Positions 42,123 to 50,145 are shown, counted from the first letter of the stretch. The stretch is DNA of 63,724 nt from Spyradocola sp050942925 (GCA_050942925.1 JBMNOF010000005.1:1-63724), one strand, 5' to 3'. Numbers and translations are program-made. Notes: generated by a model not told the origin, from the sequence alone.

Positions 42123-42989
42123 TCAGCGGGGCTCGCCCAGGAAGAAGAGGGCGATGGTGTCCGGCCCCGAGTGGGAGCCGATGACGGGCCCAATGGTGTG
42201 AATCTTGATGTCCTTGACGTTCCACTGCTGGCGAATGCTGTCGGCCAAGGCCCGCGCATCCGCCTCGCTGTCCCCGTGGGAAATGAAGATCACCTGCTCC
42301 TCCGGCCGGATGGCGGTGGCCTTCATGTGGTCCAGCAGGGCGCGGATGGAGCGCGCGCGACCCTTGACCTTCTCCACGGGGATGAGGCGTCCGGCGTCGT
42401 CGACGTGGAGCACGGGCTTGATGGAGAGCATGGTTCCCAGGAACGCGGCCGCAGCCGAGACGCGGCCGCCGCGCCGCAGGTGGTTGAGGTCATAGACGGT
42501 GAACCAGTGGCAGAGCTTGCCCTTGTTCTCCTCGAGCCAGGCGACGCTCTGTTCCAGGGTCATGCCCTTGTCGCGGTTGTCCAACGCGTGGTGCACGAGC
42601 AGGCCCTGCCCCATGGAAGCGCACAGGCTGTCCACGACGGCGATGGTGCGGTCGGGGAACTGGCTCCGGAGCTCCTCTGCGGCGAGGTTTGCGCTCTGAT
42701 AGGTGCCCGAAAGCGCCGAAGAAAAGGCGATGTAGAGCACGTCCTCCCCGGCCGCCAGAACCGGCGTAAACGTCTGGAGGAACTGCTCGGTGTTGATCTG
42801 GGTCGTTGTGGAGGTCGCGCCTGCGCGCAGCTTGCCGTAGAACTCCTTGCAGCTCATGGACTGGCCAAAGTCGTCCAGATAGTCCTTCCCCTCCATGTGA
42901 AAGCGGAGCGGAATGACGGAGAGCTCGCGTTCGATTGCATACTCCTTAGGCAGGTCGGAGCAGCTGTCGGTAAACACTCTATATGCCAT
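42123..42989 (-). CDS. DegV-family fatty-acid-binding protein
   Basis: This 288-residue DegV protein has FTDSCSDLPKEYA near the start, TSTTTQINTEQF near residue 62, YIAFSSALSGTYQSA near residue 88 and the C-terminal PVIGSHSGPDTIALFF. DegV (FakB) proteins bind a fatty acid for phosphorylation by the kinase FakA, letting exogenous fatty acids enter lipids. The ATG at 42989 was chosen for the conserved AYRVFTDS start. A second DegV is encoded at 60561-61430; FakB paralogues often differ in chain preference. No fakA is in the window. Confidence 0.9.
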   Translation of the reverse strand: MAYRVFTDSCSDLPKEYAIERELSVIPLRFHMEGKDYLDDFGQSMSCKEFYGKLRAGATSTTTQINTEQFLQTFTPVLAAGEDVLYIAFSSALSGTYQSANLAAEELRSQFPDRTIAVVDSLCASMGQGLLVHHALDNRDKGMTLEQSVAWLEENKGKLCHWFTVYDLNHLRRGGRVSAAAAFLGTMLSIKPVLHVDDAGRLIPVEKVKGRARSIRALLDHMKATAIRPEEQVIFISHGDSEADARALADSIRQQWNVKDIKIHTIGPVIGSHSGPDTIALFFLGEPR

Positions 42990-43093
42990 GGCAGTCTTCC
43001 CCCTTTTTCGGTTCAAAACTTTACTTTTACTTTACCATCAACCAGGGGCACTTGTCCATACTTTTTCCCGGCTTCTGTGCCCCCTTTTCTCTC

Positions 43094-43122
43094 TTGAAAA
43101 GCGGCCCAGGCTTTGCTATCAT
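43094..43122 (+). promoter_or_regulatory. sigma-A promoter of the first sugar isomerase gene
   Basis: TTGAAA (43094-43099), 17 bp, TATCAT (43117-43122), with 41 bp to the start codon. Confidence 0.65.
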
Positions 43123-43163
43123 CTAAGCAAGACCCAGATACAATTCCATGAGGGGGGACGCGC

Positions 43164-43922
43164 ATGCGCTTTTCGCTCAACACCATCGGCCTTTTCCCCG
43201 GCCTAACCTTTGACGAGATCTTTCCGCAGATGCGCCAGAGCGGGTTTGACACCTTTGAGCTTTGGTCGCTGGACAACACGGACACTTCCGCCCTGCGGGA
43301 GGCCATGGACCGGCACGGCGTGCGCCTTTCCGCCTTCTGCCCGTCCTTCTTTATTCTCAACGACCGGGCCCGGCAGGACGAATACATCGACTCCCTGCGC
43401 CGCGCCCTCCAGACGGCCCGGGCGCTGTCCTGCCCGGCGCTCATCACGCAGGTGGGCCAGGACACGGGCGCGCCCCGGGAAGAGCAGCACGCGGCGATCC
43501 TCTCGGGCCTGCGCCGGGCCGCGCCGCTGCTGGAAGAGGCGGAGGTCACGCTCCTTGTCGAGCCCCTCAACAGCGTCAAGGACCACAAGGGCTATTACCT
43601 GACCGATTCCCTGGAGGGCTTTGCGCTGGTGGAGGAGACCGGCTCCCCGCGCGTGCGCCTGCTCTACGACGTCTACCACCAGCTGCACATGGGCGAGGAC
43701 GTGCTGGAGCGCATCGAGGCGCACTTGCCGCTCATCGGGCACTTCCACATTGCTGGCTTCCCCAACCGGGACGCGGCGCTGTTTGACGGCGGGTTTGACT
43801 ACCGAAAGCTGTTCGATCTGCTGCGGCGGATGGACGCACAGGCGCCGGTGGGCGTAGAGCTCTTCCTGAAGGACGCGGCGCAGGCTCCGGCGCTGCTGGC
43901 GCAGCTTCTGCCCTTTGCGTAA
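43164..43922 (+). CDS. hydroxypyruvate isomerase/sugar phosphate isomerase-like TIM barrel
   Basis: This 252-residue AP-endonuclease-2-fold protein has the metal-binding pattern of the xylose-isomerase-like family: LLVEPLNSVKDHKGYYLTD near residue 131 (Glu and the NSVKDH loop, typical of hydroxypyruvate isomerase), LLYDVYHQLHMGED near residue 167 (Asp and His), HFHIAGFPNRDAAL near residue 193 and GVELFL near residue 230. It probably isomerises a short-chain sugar or 2-hydroxy-3-oxo acid. It heads a cluster with two more TIM-barrel genes, though each has its own promoter or ribosome site. Confidence 0.82.
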   Translation: MRFSLNTIGLFPGLTFDEIFPQMRQSGFDTFELWSLDNTDTSALREAMDRHGVRLSAFCPSFFILNDRARQDEYIDSLRRALQTARALSCPALITQVGQDTGAPREEQHAAILSGLRRAAPLLEEAEVTLLVEPLNSVKDHKGYYLTDSLEGFALVEETGSPRVRLLYDVYHQLHMGEDVLERIEAHLPLIGHFHIAGFPNRDAALFDGGFDYRKLFDLLRRMDAQAPVGVELFLKDAAQAPALLAQLLPFA

Positions 43923-43931
43923 AGTTCTGCA

Positions 43932-43960
43932 TTGAATCTCGCAGGAAAATGGACTATACT
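43932..43960 (+). promoter_or_regulatory. sigma-A promoter of the second isomerase gene
   Basis: TTGAAT (43932-43937), 17 bp, TATACT (43955-43960), located only 10 bp after the first isomerase stop. Confidence 0.7.
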
Positions 43961-43998
43961 TATGCTGAAATTTAGACGACAGGAGGTTGTCTGAACAC

Positions 43999-44826
43999 AT
44001 GGATATCAAGCTTGGCTACCAGATTTATTCCGCCCGTGAGGAGGCGGAAAAGGACCTCGCCGGCGTGTGTGCAAAGCTCAAGGAATTCGGCTATGACGGC
44101 GTGGAATTCGCGGGCTTTTACGGCTACACCGCTGCGCAGATCAACGAAATTCTCCGCAACACGGGCCTTGTGGCCGTTTCCTCGCACGTGCCGTATGTGA
44201 GCATTGTGGAGGACATGGAGGGCACCATCGCCTTCCACAAGGAGATCGGCTGCAAGTTCATCGCCGTTCCTTATCTCGACGAGGCGACCCGCCCCGGCGC
44301 TCCGGGCTTTGCCACGGCCATTCGCAACATCTACAAGTTCGGCGCCCTGTGCAAGGCGGCGGGCATCCAGCTGCTCTACCACAATCACGACTTTGAGTTT
44401 GTCAAGCTCTCCGGCGAGTATGGCTTGGACTTCCTCTACGACGCGGTTCCGGCCGACCTGCTGGCGACGGAGCTGGACACCTGCTGGGTCAACGTCGCGG
44501 GCGAGGACCCCAGCGCCTACATCCGCAAGTACGCGGGCCGCTGCCCGGTCGTGCACCTGAAGGACTTCATCGGCTCCAAGAAGGAGGGCGAGGTCCTCTA
44601 CGCGCTGATCCAGGCCGACGGCTCGGACGACGTCAAGGTCGAGGCCGAAAAGGAGCCTGCCTTTGACTTCCGCCCCGTGGGCTACGGCAAGCAGAACATC
44701 CCCGCCATCATCCAGGCCGGCCTGGAGAGCGGCGCTTCCTGGTTCATCGTCGAGCAGGATCGTTCCTCCGAGCGTCCCGCCCTGGATGCTGCCAAGATGA
44801 GCTGCGACTACGTGCGCGGGCTCTAA
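43999..44826 (+). CDS. sugar phosphate isomerase/epimerase
   Basis: This 275-residue TIM-barrel protein of the AP-endonuclease-2 family starts MDIKLGYQIYSAREEAEKDLAGVCAKLKEFGYDGVEFAGF. It has LLYHNHDFEFVKLSGEYGLDFL near residue 125 and TCWVNVAGEDPSAYIRKYAGRCPVVHLKDF near residue 160, giving the expected His/Glu metal ligands. Related proteins act on inosose or other cyclitol/sugar phosphates. AGGAGG precedes the ATG by 12 nt. The following gene starts 46 bp later. Confidence 0.87.
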   Translation: MDIKLGYQIYSAREEAEKDLAGVCAKLKEFGYDGVEFAGFYGYTAAQINEILRNTGLVAVSSHVPYVSIVEDMEGTIAFHKEIGCKFIAVPYLDEATRPGAPGFATAIRNIYKFGALCKAAGIQLLYHNHDFEFVKLSGEYGLDFLYDAVPADLLATELDTCWVNVAGEDPSAYIRKYAGRCPVVHLKDFIGSKKEGEVLYALIQADGSDDVKVEAEKEPAFDFRPVGYGKQNIPAIIQAGLESGASWFIVEQDRSSERPALDAAKMSCDYVRGL

Positions 44827-44872
44827 TTCCTCTTCCAGAACGCAGAACAAACAAAAAAAGGGGGCCATCCTC

Positions 44873-45724
44873 ATGACCATGAAGCCGTTTCCCCGCACGA
44901 CGGTGGCGGGCGTTTCCCTGCCCCGCATGCTGATCGGAACCAACTGGATCTACGGTTACTCGCACACAGGCGCCGCCGCGGACAAGAACATCGTCCGCAT
45001 GAACTCCAACAAGGAGGCCATGCAGGCCATCCTGGAAGCCTACCTCGCCTACGACATCAACGCTGTGATGGGCCCCATCTCCGACAAGCCCTTCACCTAT
45101 GATGCGATCCACGCCGCCGAGGACAAGACCGGCAAGGGCATCATCCAGATCGACACGCCCACGCTCGTCATGGACGACAACGCCCAGGCGCGCAAGGAGA
45201 GCGAGGCCATCCTGGACAAGAGCCGCAAGGGCGGGGCGACCTTCTGCCTCATCCACCACTCGGCCGCCGAGCAGCTCGTCAACAAGAACAAGCGCACCAT
45301 GGACCGCCTGCCCGACTACCTCCAGATGATCCGCGACCGCGGCATGATCCCGGGCCTGTCCGCCCACATGCCCGAGCTGATCCTCTATTCGGACCTCAAC
45401 GGCTACGATGTGGAAACCTACATCCAGATCTACAACTGCATGGGCTTCATGATGCAGGTCGAGATCGAGTCCGTCAACAAGATCATTTGGGAAGCCAAAA
45501 AGCCCGTGATGACCATCAAGTCCATGGCGGCCGGCCGCTGCTCGCCGTTTGTGGGCATCACCTTCTCCTTCAACACCCTGCGTCCCTGCGACATGGTCAC
45601 CGTTGGCGCGATGACCCCGGACGAGGTGCACGAGGATGTGGAGATCGGCATGGCCGCCATCGAGCATCGCCGCCCGGACCTGGAAGGCCGCAACAGCCCC
45701 AACAAGACCGACATCATCAAGTAA
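44873..45724 (+). CDS. TIM-barrel-like protein of unknown function
   Basis: This 283-residue protein begins VAGVSLPRMLIGTNWIYGYSHTGAAADKNIV. That is weakly like aldo/keto reductase N-termini, but the usual Asp-Tyr-Lys-His tetrad is not obvious. Later parts read CLIHHSAAEQLVNKN, MIPGLSAHMPELILYSDLNGYDVETYI and PVMTIKSMAAGRCSPFVGITFSF, with regular beta-alpha alternation suggesting a TIM barrel. I recall similar uncharacterised proteins beside sugar isomerases in Clostridia. Its position in this cluster suggests a step in sugar or cyclitol breakdown. No reaction is assigned. Confidence 0.75.
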   Translation: MTMKPFPRTTVAGVSLPRMLIGTNWIYGYSHTGAAADKNIVRMNSNKEAMQAILEAYLAYDINAVMGPISDKPFTYDAIHAAEDKTGKGIIQIDTPTLVMDDNAQARKESEAILDKSRKGGATFCLIHHSAAEQLVNKNKRTMDRLPDYLQMIRDRGMIPGLSAHMPELILYSDLNGYDVETYIQIYNCMGFMMQVEIESVNKIIWEAKKPVMTIKSMAAGRCSPFVGITFSFNTLRPCDMVTVGAMTPDEVHEDVEIGMAAIEHRRPDLEGRNSPNKTDIIK

Positions 45725-45738
45725 GCGCCAAAAATGCG

Positions 45739-45778
45739 GAGCGGCGCACGGGAAACCCCGTGCGCCGCTCTTTTTTTG
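45739..45778 (+). terminator. terminator of the isomerase cluster
   Basis: A 15-bp GC-rich stem (45739-45753 with 45757-45771) is followed by seven T residues. Confidence 0.9.
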
Positions 45779-45781
45779 CCC

Positions 45782-46459
45782 TCATGCTTCCTCGGCCTCT
45801 TCGGCTTCCTTCTGCGCGTCGCAGGGCTTTTTGCGTCCCCAACCCTGTACGCGGTCGATCAAAAAGGAGGATAGCGTCACCGTGATGACGGAAAAAAAGA
45901 TCTTCGTCAGCGGAATGTAGCTCAGCGAGAGCCCCAGCACCAGCAGGTCCGTAAACAGATAGGAGAGGGACAGGCGCCAGTGCGTGACGTGGGAGATCGT
46001 CAGCGCCAGCGCGTCGTCCCCGCCGCTGGAACCGCCCTGCCGCACGATGATGCCGACGCCCACGCCCACAAACACGGCGCCGAGCAGCGCCGCCGCCAGC
46101 GGATAGGGCGCCAGGCTCGGCAGCATGGGCGGAAAGCACTCCCAAATCTTGTAAAACAGCGAAACGCTCAGCGTCGAAACCACCGACGTCCCGATGAAGC
46201 TTCCCCCCAGATAGTGGAAGGCCAACAGGTAGCAGGCGAGATCCAGCACCGGCGTGATGTACGCCGGCGAAAAGCCCAGCCAGTGCTCCACAAGCAGCAT
46301 CAGGCCGATGATTCCTCCCTCGGTGATGCCCGCCTGTTGATGGATGTTGTGTACCCCAAACGAGCAGATCGCTGCGCCTAGAAGGATGCAGAGCACCTTG
46401 CGCAGGGTCATCTCCGCCCGAAACTTTGCCCAAAACGCCTGGATTCGATTTGCAGCCAT
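45782..46459 (-). CDS. YitT-family membrane protein (DUF161-type)
   Basis: This 225-residue protein has five to six hydrophobic segments and the YitT signature: LLGAAICSFGVHNIHQQAGITEGGIIGL near residue 25 and GGSSGGDDALAL near residue 140. It lacks the C-terminal DUF2179 domain found in longer members. Its function is unknown; some relatives are proposed transporters. It is divergent from the MerR gene, and regulation by that MerR protein is plausible. The ATG at 46459 has AAAGGGG upstream. Confidence 0.85.
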   Translation of the reverse strand: MAANRIQAFWAKFRAEMTLRKVLCILLGAAICSFGVHNIHQQAGITEGGIIGLMLLVEHWLGFSPAYITPVLDLACYLLAFHYLGGSFIGTSVVSTLSVSLFYKIWECFPPMLPSLAPYPLAAALLGAVFVGVGVGIIVRQGGSSGGDDALALTISHVTHWRLSLSYLFTDLLVLGLSLSYIPLTKIFFSVITVTLSSFLIDRVQGWGRKKPCDAQKEAEEAEEA

Positions 46460-46511
46460 ATGGTTCCCCTTTCCCTTGCCTCTTCCTCTTGTCATTTCTC
46501 AGGATAAGGGA

Positions 46512-46522
46512 TATAGTAACTA
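46512..46522. promoter_or_regulatory. short palindrome between yitT and merR, possible MerR operator
   Basis: ATAGT-A-ACTAT is a perfect 5-bp inverted repeat midway between divergent start codons (46459 and 46544), the usual position for a MerR-family operator. The length is short. Confidence 0.4.
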
Positions 46523-46543
46523 TAGTGTCAAGGGGGGGAGTCC

Positions 46544-47371
46544 ATGGAAGATTATTTTTCGATCGGCGAGGTTTCCCGGTATCAGAACATCTCCAAGCAG
46601 ACGCTCATTTTTTACGATAAAATCGGCCTATTCCGGCCCGCCTATGTGGACCCGGCCAACGGCTACCGCTACTACAGCGCCAGCCAGATCGACCGCTTGG
46701 ATACCATCCTCATCATGAAGAAAATCGGGTTCTCCCTCAAGGAAATCCGGGAGCATTTGCAGCACTACAACATCGACAGCAGCCTGGAGGCGTTCCGCCG
46801 GCAGGTGGCGAGCATCGACCGCCAGATCGAAGAGCTGCGCCTGATCCGCAGCCGCGTGCTGAACCGCTGCGCACAGATGGAGGCCTCCAAAGCCCGCTGC
46901 GGCGCGGACAACGCCGCCTTCCTGGAAGAGGTTGGCGAGCGCCATCTTCTGTGCCGCCCGGTGCAGGCGCCCTATTCGCTGCGGGACATCAGCATTGCGA
47001 CCAAGCAATGCTTTGCGGACTCCTTCCAGCAAAAGCTGCCGATCTTCTTTCAGTCCGGGGTCATCGTCCCTTTGGCGCACATTCTCCAGGGGCGCTTTAC
47101 GGAGGCCACCGTGGTCTTTCTGCCGATTGAGAACACCGACGCGGCATCCATCCGCCGCCTTCCGGCGGGAACCTGCGCTTGCGTGTACCACGTGGGCGAC
47201 TACCTTTCCATCGGCCGGTCCTACCAAAAGCTCCTGCGCTACTGCGAGGACAACGCCCTAAGGATCACCTCGGACTCGTATGAGTTCTGCATCAACGACT
47301 ACATCACCTCGCGGGACGAGGCGGAGTTCATCACCAAAATCGAGTTCTATGTGGAGCCGGACGCAAGCTAA
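46544..47371 (+). CDS. MerR-family transcriptional regulator with GyrI-like effector domain
   Basis: This 275-residue protein has an N-terminal winged helix (FSIGEVSRYQNISKQTLIFYDKIGLFRPAYVDPANGYRYYS), a dimerisation coiled coil near residues 75-110, and a C-terminal effector domain resembling the BmrR/GyrI fold (residues 130-275). BmrR-like proteins sense hydrophobic cations and activate transporters by untwisting promoters. Here the likely target is the divergent yitT gene or itself. It lies just before cotJA, but the gap contains a sigma-E-like promoter, so the operons are separate. Confidence 0.87.
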   Translation: MEDYFSIGEVSRYQNISKQTLIFYDKIGLFRPAYVDPANGYRYYSASQIDRLDTILIMKKIGFSLKEIREHLQHYNIDSSLEAFRRQVASIDRQIEELRLIRSRVLNRCAQMEASKARCGADNAAFLEEVGERHLLCRPVQAPYSLRDISIATKQCFADSFQQKLPIFFQSGVIVPLAHILQGRFTEATVVFLPIENTDAASIRRLPAGTCACVYHVGDYLSIGRSYQKLLRYCEDNALRITSDSYEFCINDYITSRDEAEFITKIEFYVEPDAS

Positions 47372-47412
47372 CGCGCCCGGCCCTTTTCTTGGAACCCTTT
47401 TTCCCCTTTCTG

Positions 47413-47420
47413 CATACAGT
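47413..47420 (+). promoter_or_regulatory. sigma-E-type -10 element before cotJABC
   Basis: CATACAGT matches the sigma-E -10 consensus CATACANT of the early mother cell exactly, 49 bp before the cotJA start. No convincing -35 (ATA-type) was seen upstream. In Bacillus subtilis cotJABC is under sigma-E, which supports the call. Confidence 0.55.
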
Positions 47421-47468
47421 ACAGATGGGGTCACCCCCCACTTTTCGCGCAGAAAAGGAGGAAACCGC

Positions 47469-47666
47469 ATGGACAATACCTGCACCGCGTACGGCGCTCG
47501 CGCCGCCGTGCGCTTTTCGATCGATGCGCCCCTTGCCATGGCCTATGTCCCCATGCAGATTTGGCGCAACCTCTACAGCGCGAGCGAAGGGCTCGCGCGC
47601 GGCACGCTCTTTTCCGAGCTAGACCTTCCGTTTTTGGGGAAAGGAGGCGTGTGCCGTGTCTGCTGA
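47469..47666 (+). CDS. cotJA: spore coat associated protein CotJA
   Basis: This 65-residue protein carries the CotJA signature APLAMAYVPMQIWRNLYSASEGLARGTLFSELDLPFLG. In Bacillus it is a small spore inner-coat component encoded with CotJB and CotJC. AAAAGGAGG precedes the ATG. It overlaps cotJB by 11 bp. A short cysteine-containing tail (GGVCRVC) follows the conserved core. Confidence 0.93.
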   Translation: MDNTCTAYGARAAVRFSIDAPLAMAYVPMQIWRNLYSASEGLARGTLFSELDLPFLGKGGVCRVC

Positions 47667-47910
47667 ACAGCAAGCCAGCCTGCTTTCCGTGATGACGGAG
47701 GGCTTTGCGCTGGAGGAGGCGCGCCTCTTCCTGGACACCCATCCCGCAAACGCGGAGGCGCTGCAGTTTCTCGCGCAGTGCCGCGTGGCCTATCAGGCCG
47801 CCTATGCCGCCTACACGGCGCAATTTGCGCCCCTGCAAATCGATGATGCCTCGCCCGTTGGGCCGGACGCCTGGGTCTGTCTGCCCTGGCCGTGGGAAAT
47901 GGAGGGTTAG
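47656..47910 (+). CDS. cotJB: spore coat protein CotJB
   Basis: This 84-residue protein matches CotJB: LLSVMTEGFALEEARLFLDTHPANAEALQFL, then YAAYTAQFAPLQ and the C-terminal WVCLPWPWEMEG. A GTG start at 47656 lies inside cotJA with AAGGAGG 8 nt upstream. It precedes cotJC by 2 bp. The product is a coat component that assembles with CotJA and CotJC. Confidence 0.93.
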   Translation: MSAEQQASLLSVMTEGFALEEARLFLDTHPANAEALQFLAQCRVAYQAAYAAYTAQFAPLQIDDASPVGPDAWVCLPWPWEMEG

Positions 47911-47912
47911 CC

Positions 47913-48368
47913 ATGTGGAGATATGAAAAGAGACTGCAATTCCCCGTGCGGATTCAGACGCCCAACGCCCGCCTGGCCAAGGCTGTCATCAGCCAGTTGG
48001 GCGGCCCGGACGGCGAATTGGGCGCTTCGCTCCGCTATCTTTCCCAGCGCTACACCATGCCCACGCGCCAGGGCATGGCGCTGCTGACCGACATTGGCAC
48101 CGAGGAACTGGCGCACATGGAGATCATTTCCGCCATCATCCGCCAGCTCACGCGGGGCCTGACGGCCGATCAGCTTCGCGCGCAGGGCTTCGACGACTAT
48201 TACGTGGACCACACCGCGGGCATCTGGCCCCAGGCCGCCAGCGGCGCCGCCTTCACCTCCGCCTATTTCCAGTCCAAGGGCGATCCGATCACGGATCTGA
48301 GCGAGGACATGGCAGCAGAGGCTGCATGTGCGCAAGAACAACCCGCTAAAAGTTCCAGTATAGGGTGA
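47913..48368 (+). CDS. cotJC: 5' part of interrupted cotJC (CotJC, Mn-catalase family spore coat protein)
   Basis: In the arrangement shown, this frame encodes 151 residues. Residues 1-136 are genuine CotJC (MWRYEKRLQFPVR to ITDLSEDMAAE), and the last 15 are junk read from the inserted element after 48320. The real 3' part lies at 55195-55380. Joined at the repeat GCAGCAGAG, it gives 197 residues, close to the roughly 190 of Bacillus CotJC. Predicted dimanganese ligands are Glu35, Glu65, His68 and Glu136 in this part and His169 in the other. The truncated form lacks His169 and the C-terminal helix, so it should be inactive. The start overlaps the cotJB ribosome region and is under the sigma-E-type promoter. 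Confidence 0.93.
   Translation: MWRYEKRLQFPVRIQTPNARLAKAVISQLGGPDGELGASLRYLSQRYTMPTRQGMALLTDIGTEELAHMEIISAIIRQLTRGLTADQLRAQGFDDYYVDHTAGIWPQAASGAAFTSAYFQSKGDPITDLSEDMAAEAACAQEQPAKSSSIG
48312..48343. other. attL: left junction of the cotJC element
   Basis: The 9-bp core GCAGCAGAG (48312-48320) is followed by element DNA whose first 25 nt from the crossover (48319-48343) form one arm of the reconstituted attP palindrome. The other arm is at 55168-55192. Confidence 0.88.
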
Positions 48369-49890
48369 TGGGCACGCTCCGCGTGCCCGCCTCGCGGCAG
48401 CCGACCTCGATGTGGTCCACGAGGATCTCGACCGCCTCGCGCGTCAGCTTCGGCAGGCGCAGGCATTCCCGCAGGAAGGCCGCGCGGTCAAATCCCTCCC
48501 GCTCCGCCTCGACCCGCGCCCGTTCCGCCCGCAGTGCCTCTCCCTGCGCCTCCAGGCGCTCCCGCTCCTGCGCAAAGTCGGATTGCAGGAGCGCAAAGTC
48601 CGCCTCCGCAAGAAGGCCGCGCAGCCTGTCCGCGTACAGCGCGCGCATCCCCTGGACGCAGGCCGCAAGGCGGCGCTCCAGGGCCGCTTCCTCCCGGAGA
48701 AGGCGGGCGCCTTCCTCCTCCAGCGCCCGCTCCGGGGAAAGGCCGCGCGCCACCGCTTCCGGGGAAAGCCACTGCGCAGCCAGGCGGTTGAGCTCGGCCA
48801 GGACGATGCGCTCCAAGCGCGCAAGCGAGATGCAGGCGCCCGCGCAGCTCGACCGGGAGACCTGCCGCGTCGGGCAGTGCAGGTACCGGACCTCGCCGCT
48901 CTTGTGGCTTCGCAGGACGTGCCCGCAGCCCGCGCAGACCGCCATCCCCGCAAAGAGCCCGACGCGTCCGCTCGTGAACGGCTTGGTGCGCTGGGCTAGC
49001 CGCGCCTGCACGCGGTCCCAAAGCGCGCGCTCGACGACAGGCTCGTGCGTGCCCTCCACCCGAATCCACTGCGCCTTGGGCCGGGGCTTGTTGATCTTGG
49101 TCTTGTAGGAGGCGCTGCCGTACTTTCCCTGCACGAGGTTGCCGATGTAGACCTCGTTGGTCAAGACATAGCCGACGGAAAAGGGCTTCCAGAGGGAACC
49201 GGCCCGCGGCGGCGCGCCGGCCCCCTCCCTGCGCAGGCGGTAGGCCGTGGCGTTCGGGATTCCGCGCTCGTTCAGCCGGCGGGCGATGCCCGCCTTGCCC
49301 ATCCCCTGCGCATAGAGCCGGAAGATCTCCCGCACGACGGCGGCGGCTTCCTCGTCCACGAGTAAGTGCCCTTTGCGCGCGGGGTCCTTGCGATAGCCAT
49401 ACGGTGCGAATGCGCCGATGTGAAAGCCGTTCTGCCTCCGGCTGGTGAGCACGCTGCGGATGTTCTCCGACATGTCCTCCAGGTACCACTCGTTGACCAG
49501 GCCATTGATCTGCCGGGCCTTCTTGTTGCCCCGGTTCTCCGTGTCCGCGTTGTCCACGACGCCGATAAACCGGATTCCCCACGCCGGAAACAGGCCATGG
49601 AGGTATTTCTCCACGAGCTCCATCTCGCGCGTAAAGCGCGACTGCGTCTTGCACAGCACGACGTCGAACCGGTGCGCCTGCGCGTCCTGGAGGAGCTGGT
49701 TGAAGGCCGGACGATTGCGGTCCGCGCCGGCATAATCGTCGTCGCTGTAGACGCGATAGATCTCCCAACCGCGCTCCCGGGCGTACTGCGTCAGCATGTC
49801 CCTTTGATTCCGAATGCTGCCGCTCTCGTCCAGGGGCGACGCCTTTGCGCGGTCCTCCTCCGAGAGCCGGCAATAGAGCGCCGCCTTCAT
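48346..49890 (-). CDS. large serine recombinase (site-specific integrase/excisionase)
   Basis: This 514-residue large serine recombinase has an N-terminal resolvase domain starting MKAALYCRLSEED with catalytic Ser10. DDDYAGADRNRPAFNQLLQDA and CKTQSRFTREMELVEKYLH lie near residue 50-95. A recombinase domain follows (APYGYRKDPARKGHLLVDEEAA, RRLNERGIPNATAYRLR). A zinc ribbon has CAGCGHVL near residue 330 and later Cys pairs, and a coiled-coil region is rich in Glu/Arg/Leu near residues 395-470. The stop is 25 bp from attL, the usual place for an integrase gene. It reads toward and antisense to the 5' part of cotJC. It overlaps the 53-codon gene upstream by 4 bp. Predicted role: excising the element during sporulation. 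Confidence 0.95.
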   Translation of the reverse strand: MKAALYCRLSEEDRAKASPLDESGSIRNQRDMLTQYARERGWEIYRVYSDDDYAGADRNRPAFNQLLQDAQAHRFDVVLCKTQSRFTREMELVEKYLHGLFPAWGIRFIGVVDNADTENRGNKKARQINGLVNEWYLEDMSENIRSVLTSRRQNGFHIGAFAPYGYRKDPARKGHLLVDEEAAAVVREIFRLYAQGMGKAGIARRLNERGIPNATAYRLRREGAGAPPRAGSLWKPFSVGYVLTNEVYIGNLVQGKYGSASYKTKINKPRPKAQWIRVEGTHEPVVERALWDRVQARLAQRTKPFTSGRVGLFAGMAVCAGCGHVLRSHKSGEVRYLHCPTRQVSRSSCAGACISLARLERIVLAELNRLAAQWLSPEAVARGLSPERALEEEGARLLREEAALERRLAACVQGMRALYADRLRGLLAEADFALLQSDFAQERERLEAQGEALRAERARVEAEREGFDRAAFLRECLRLPKLTREAVEILVDHIEVGCREAGTRSVPITLYWNF

Positions 49891-50048
49891 CGCTGCTCCC
49901 CCTGCGCCGCCCGGTCCGCGCGGGAGGGCGGCGTCTTTTCCTCCCGCGCCTGTGCGCGCAGCGCCTCTATCCACTTTTGCAAAAAAGCCGGGCCGGGCGC
50001 AGGGCCGCCCTGCACAAACCGATGGGATACCTTTGCGCACTCCTTCAT
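49887..50048 (-). CDS. 53-residue protein coupled to the recombinase (candidate directionality factor)
   Basis: This small gene starts at ATG 50048 after a strong GGAGGAGGGGG site and ends in TGA overlapping the recombinase ATG (ATGA, 49887-49890). The product begins MKECAKVSHRFVQGGP, has a helix-like FLQKWIEALRAQAREE and ends in a charged tail (SRADRAAQGEQR). No family is recognised. Its size, position and coupling suit a recombination directionality factor, like the small SprB that drives SPbeta excision, or a regulator of the recombinase. The role is inferred. A chance frame is unlikely given the start signal and exact overlap. Confidence 0.65.
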   Translation of the reverse strand: MKECAKVSHRFVQGGPAPGPAFLQKWIEALRAQAREEKTPPSRADRAAQGEQR

Positions 50049-50116
50049 GCTGCTTCCCCCTCCTCCCCCCCATCCTTATTCCCGGGGCGCGGGGGAATAG
50101 AAGCCGCGGTTTTGCG

Positions 50117-50145
50117 TTGACTTTTTCCAGCCTGCACCGTACAAT
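50117..50145 (+). promoter_or_regulatory. sigma-A promoter of the first HxlR gene
   Basis: TTGACT (50117-50122), 17 bp, TACAAT (50140-50145). It lies in the gap divergent from the recombinase transcript, so the HxlR protein could also control the recombinase. No sigma-E or sigma-K promoter was recognised facing the recombinase. Confidence 0.75.
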
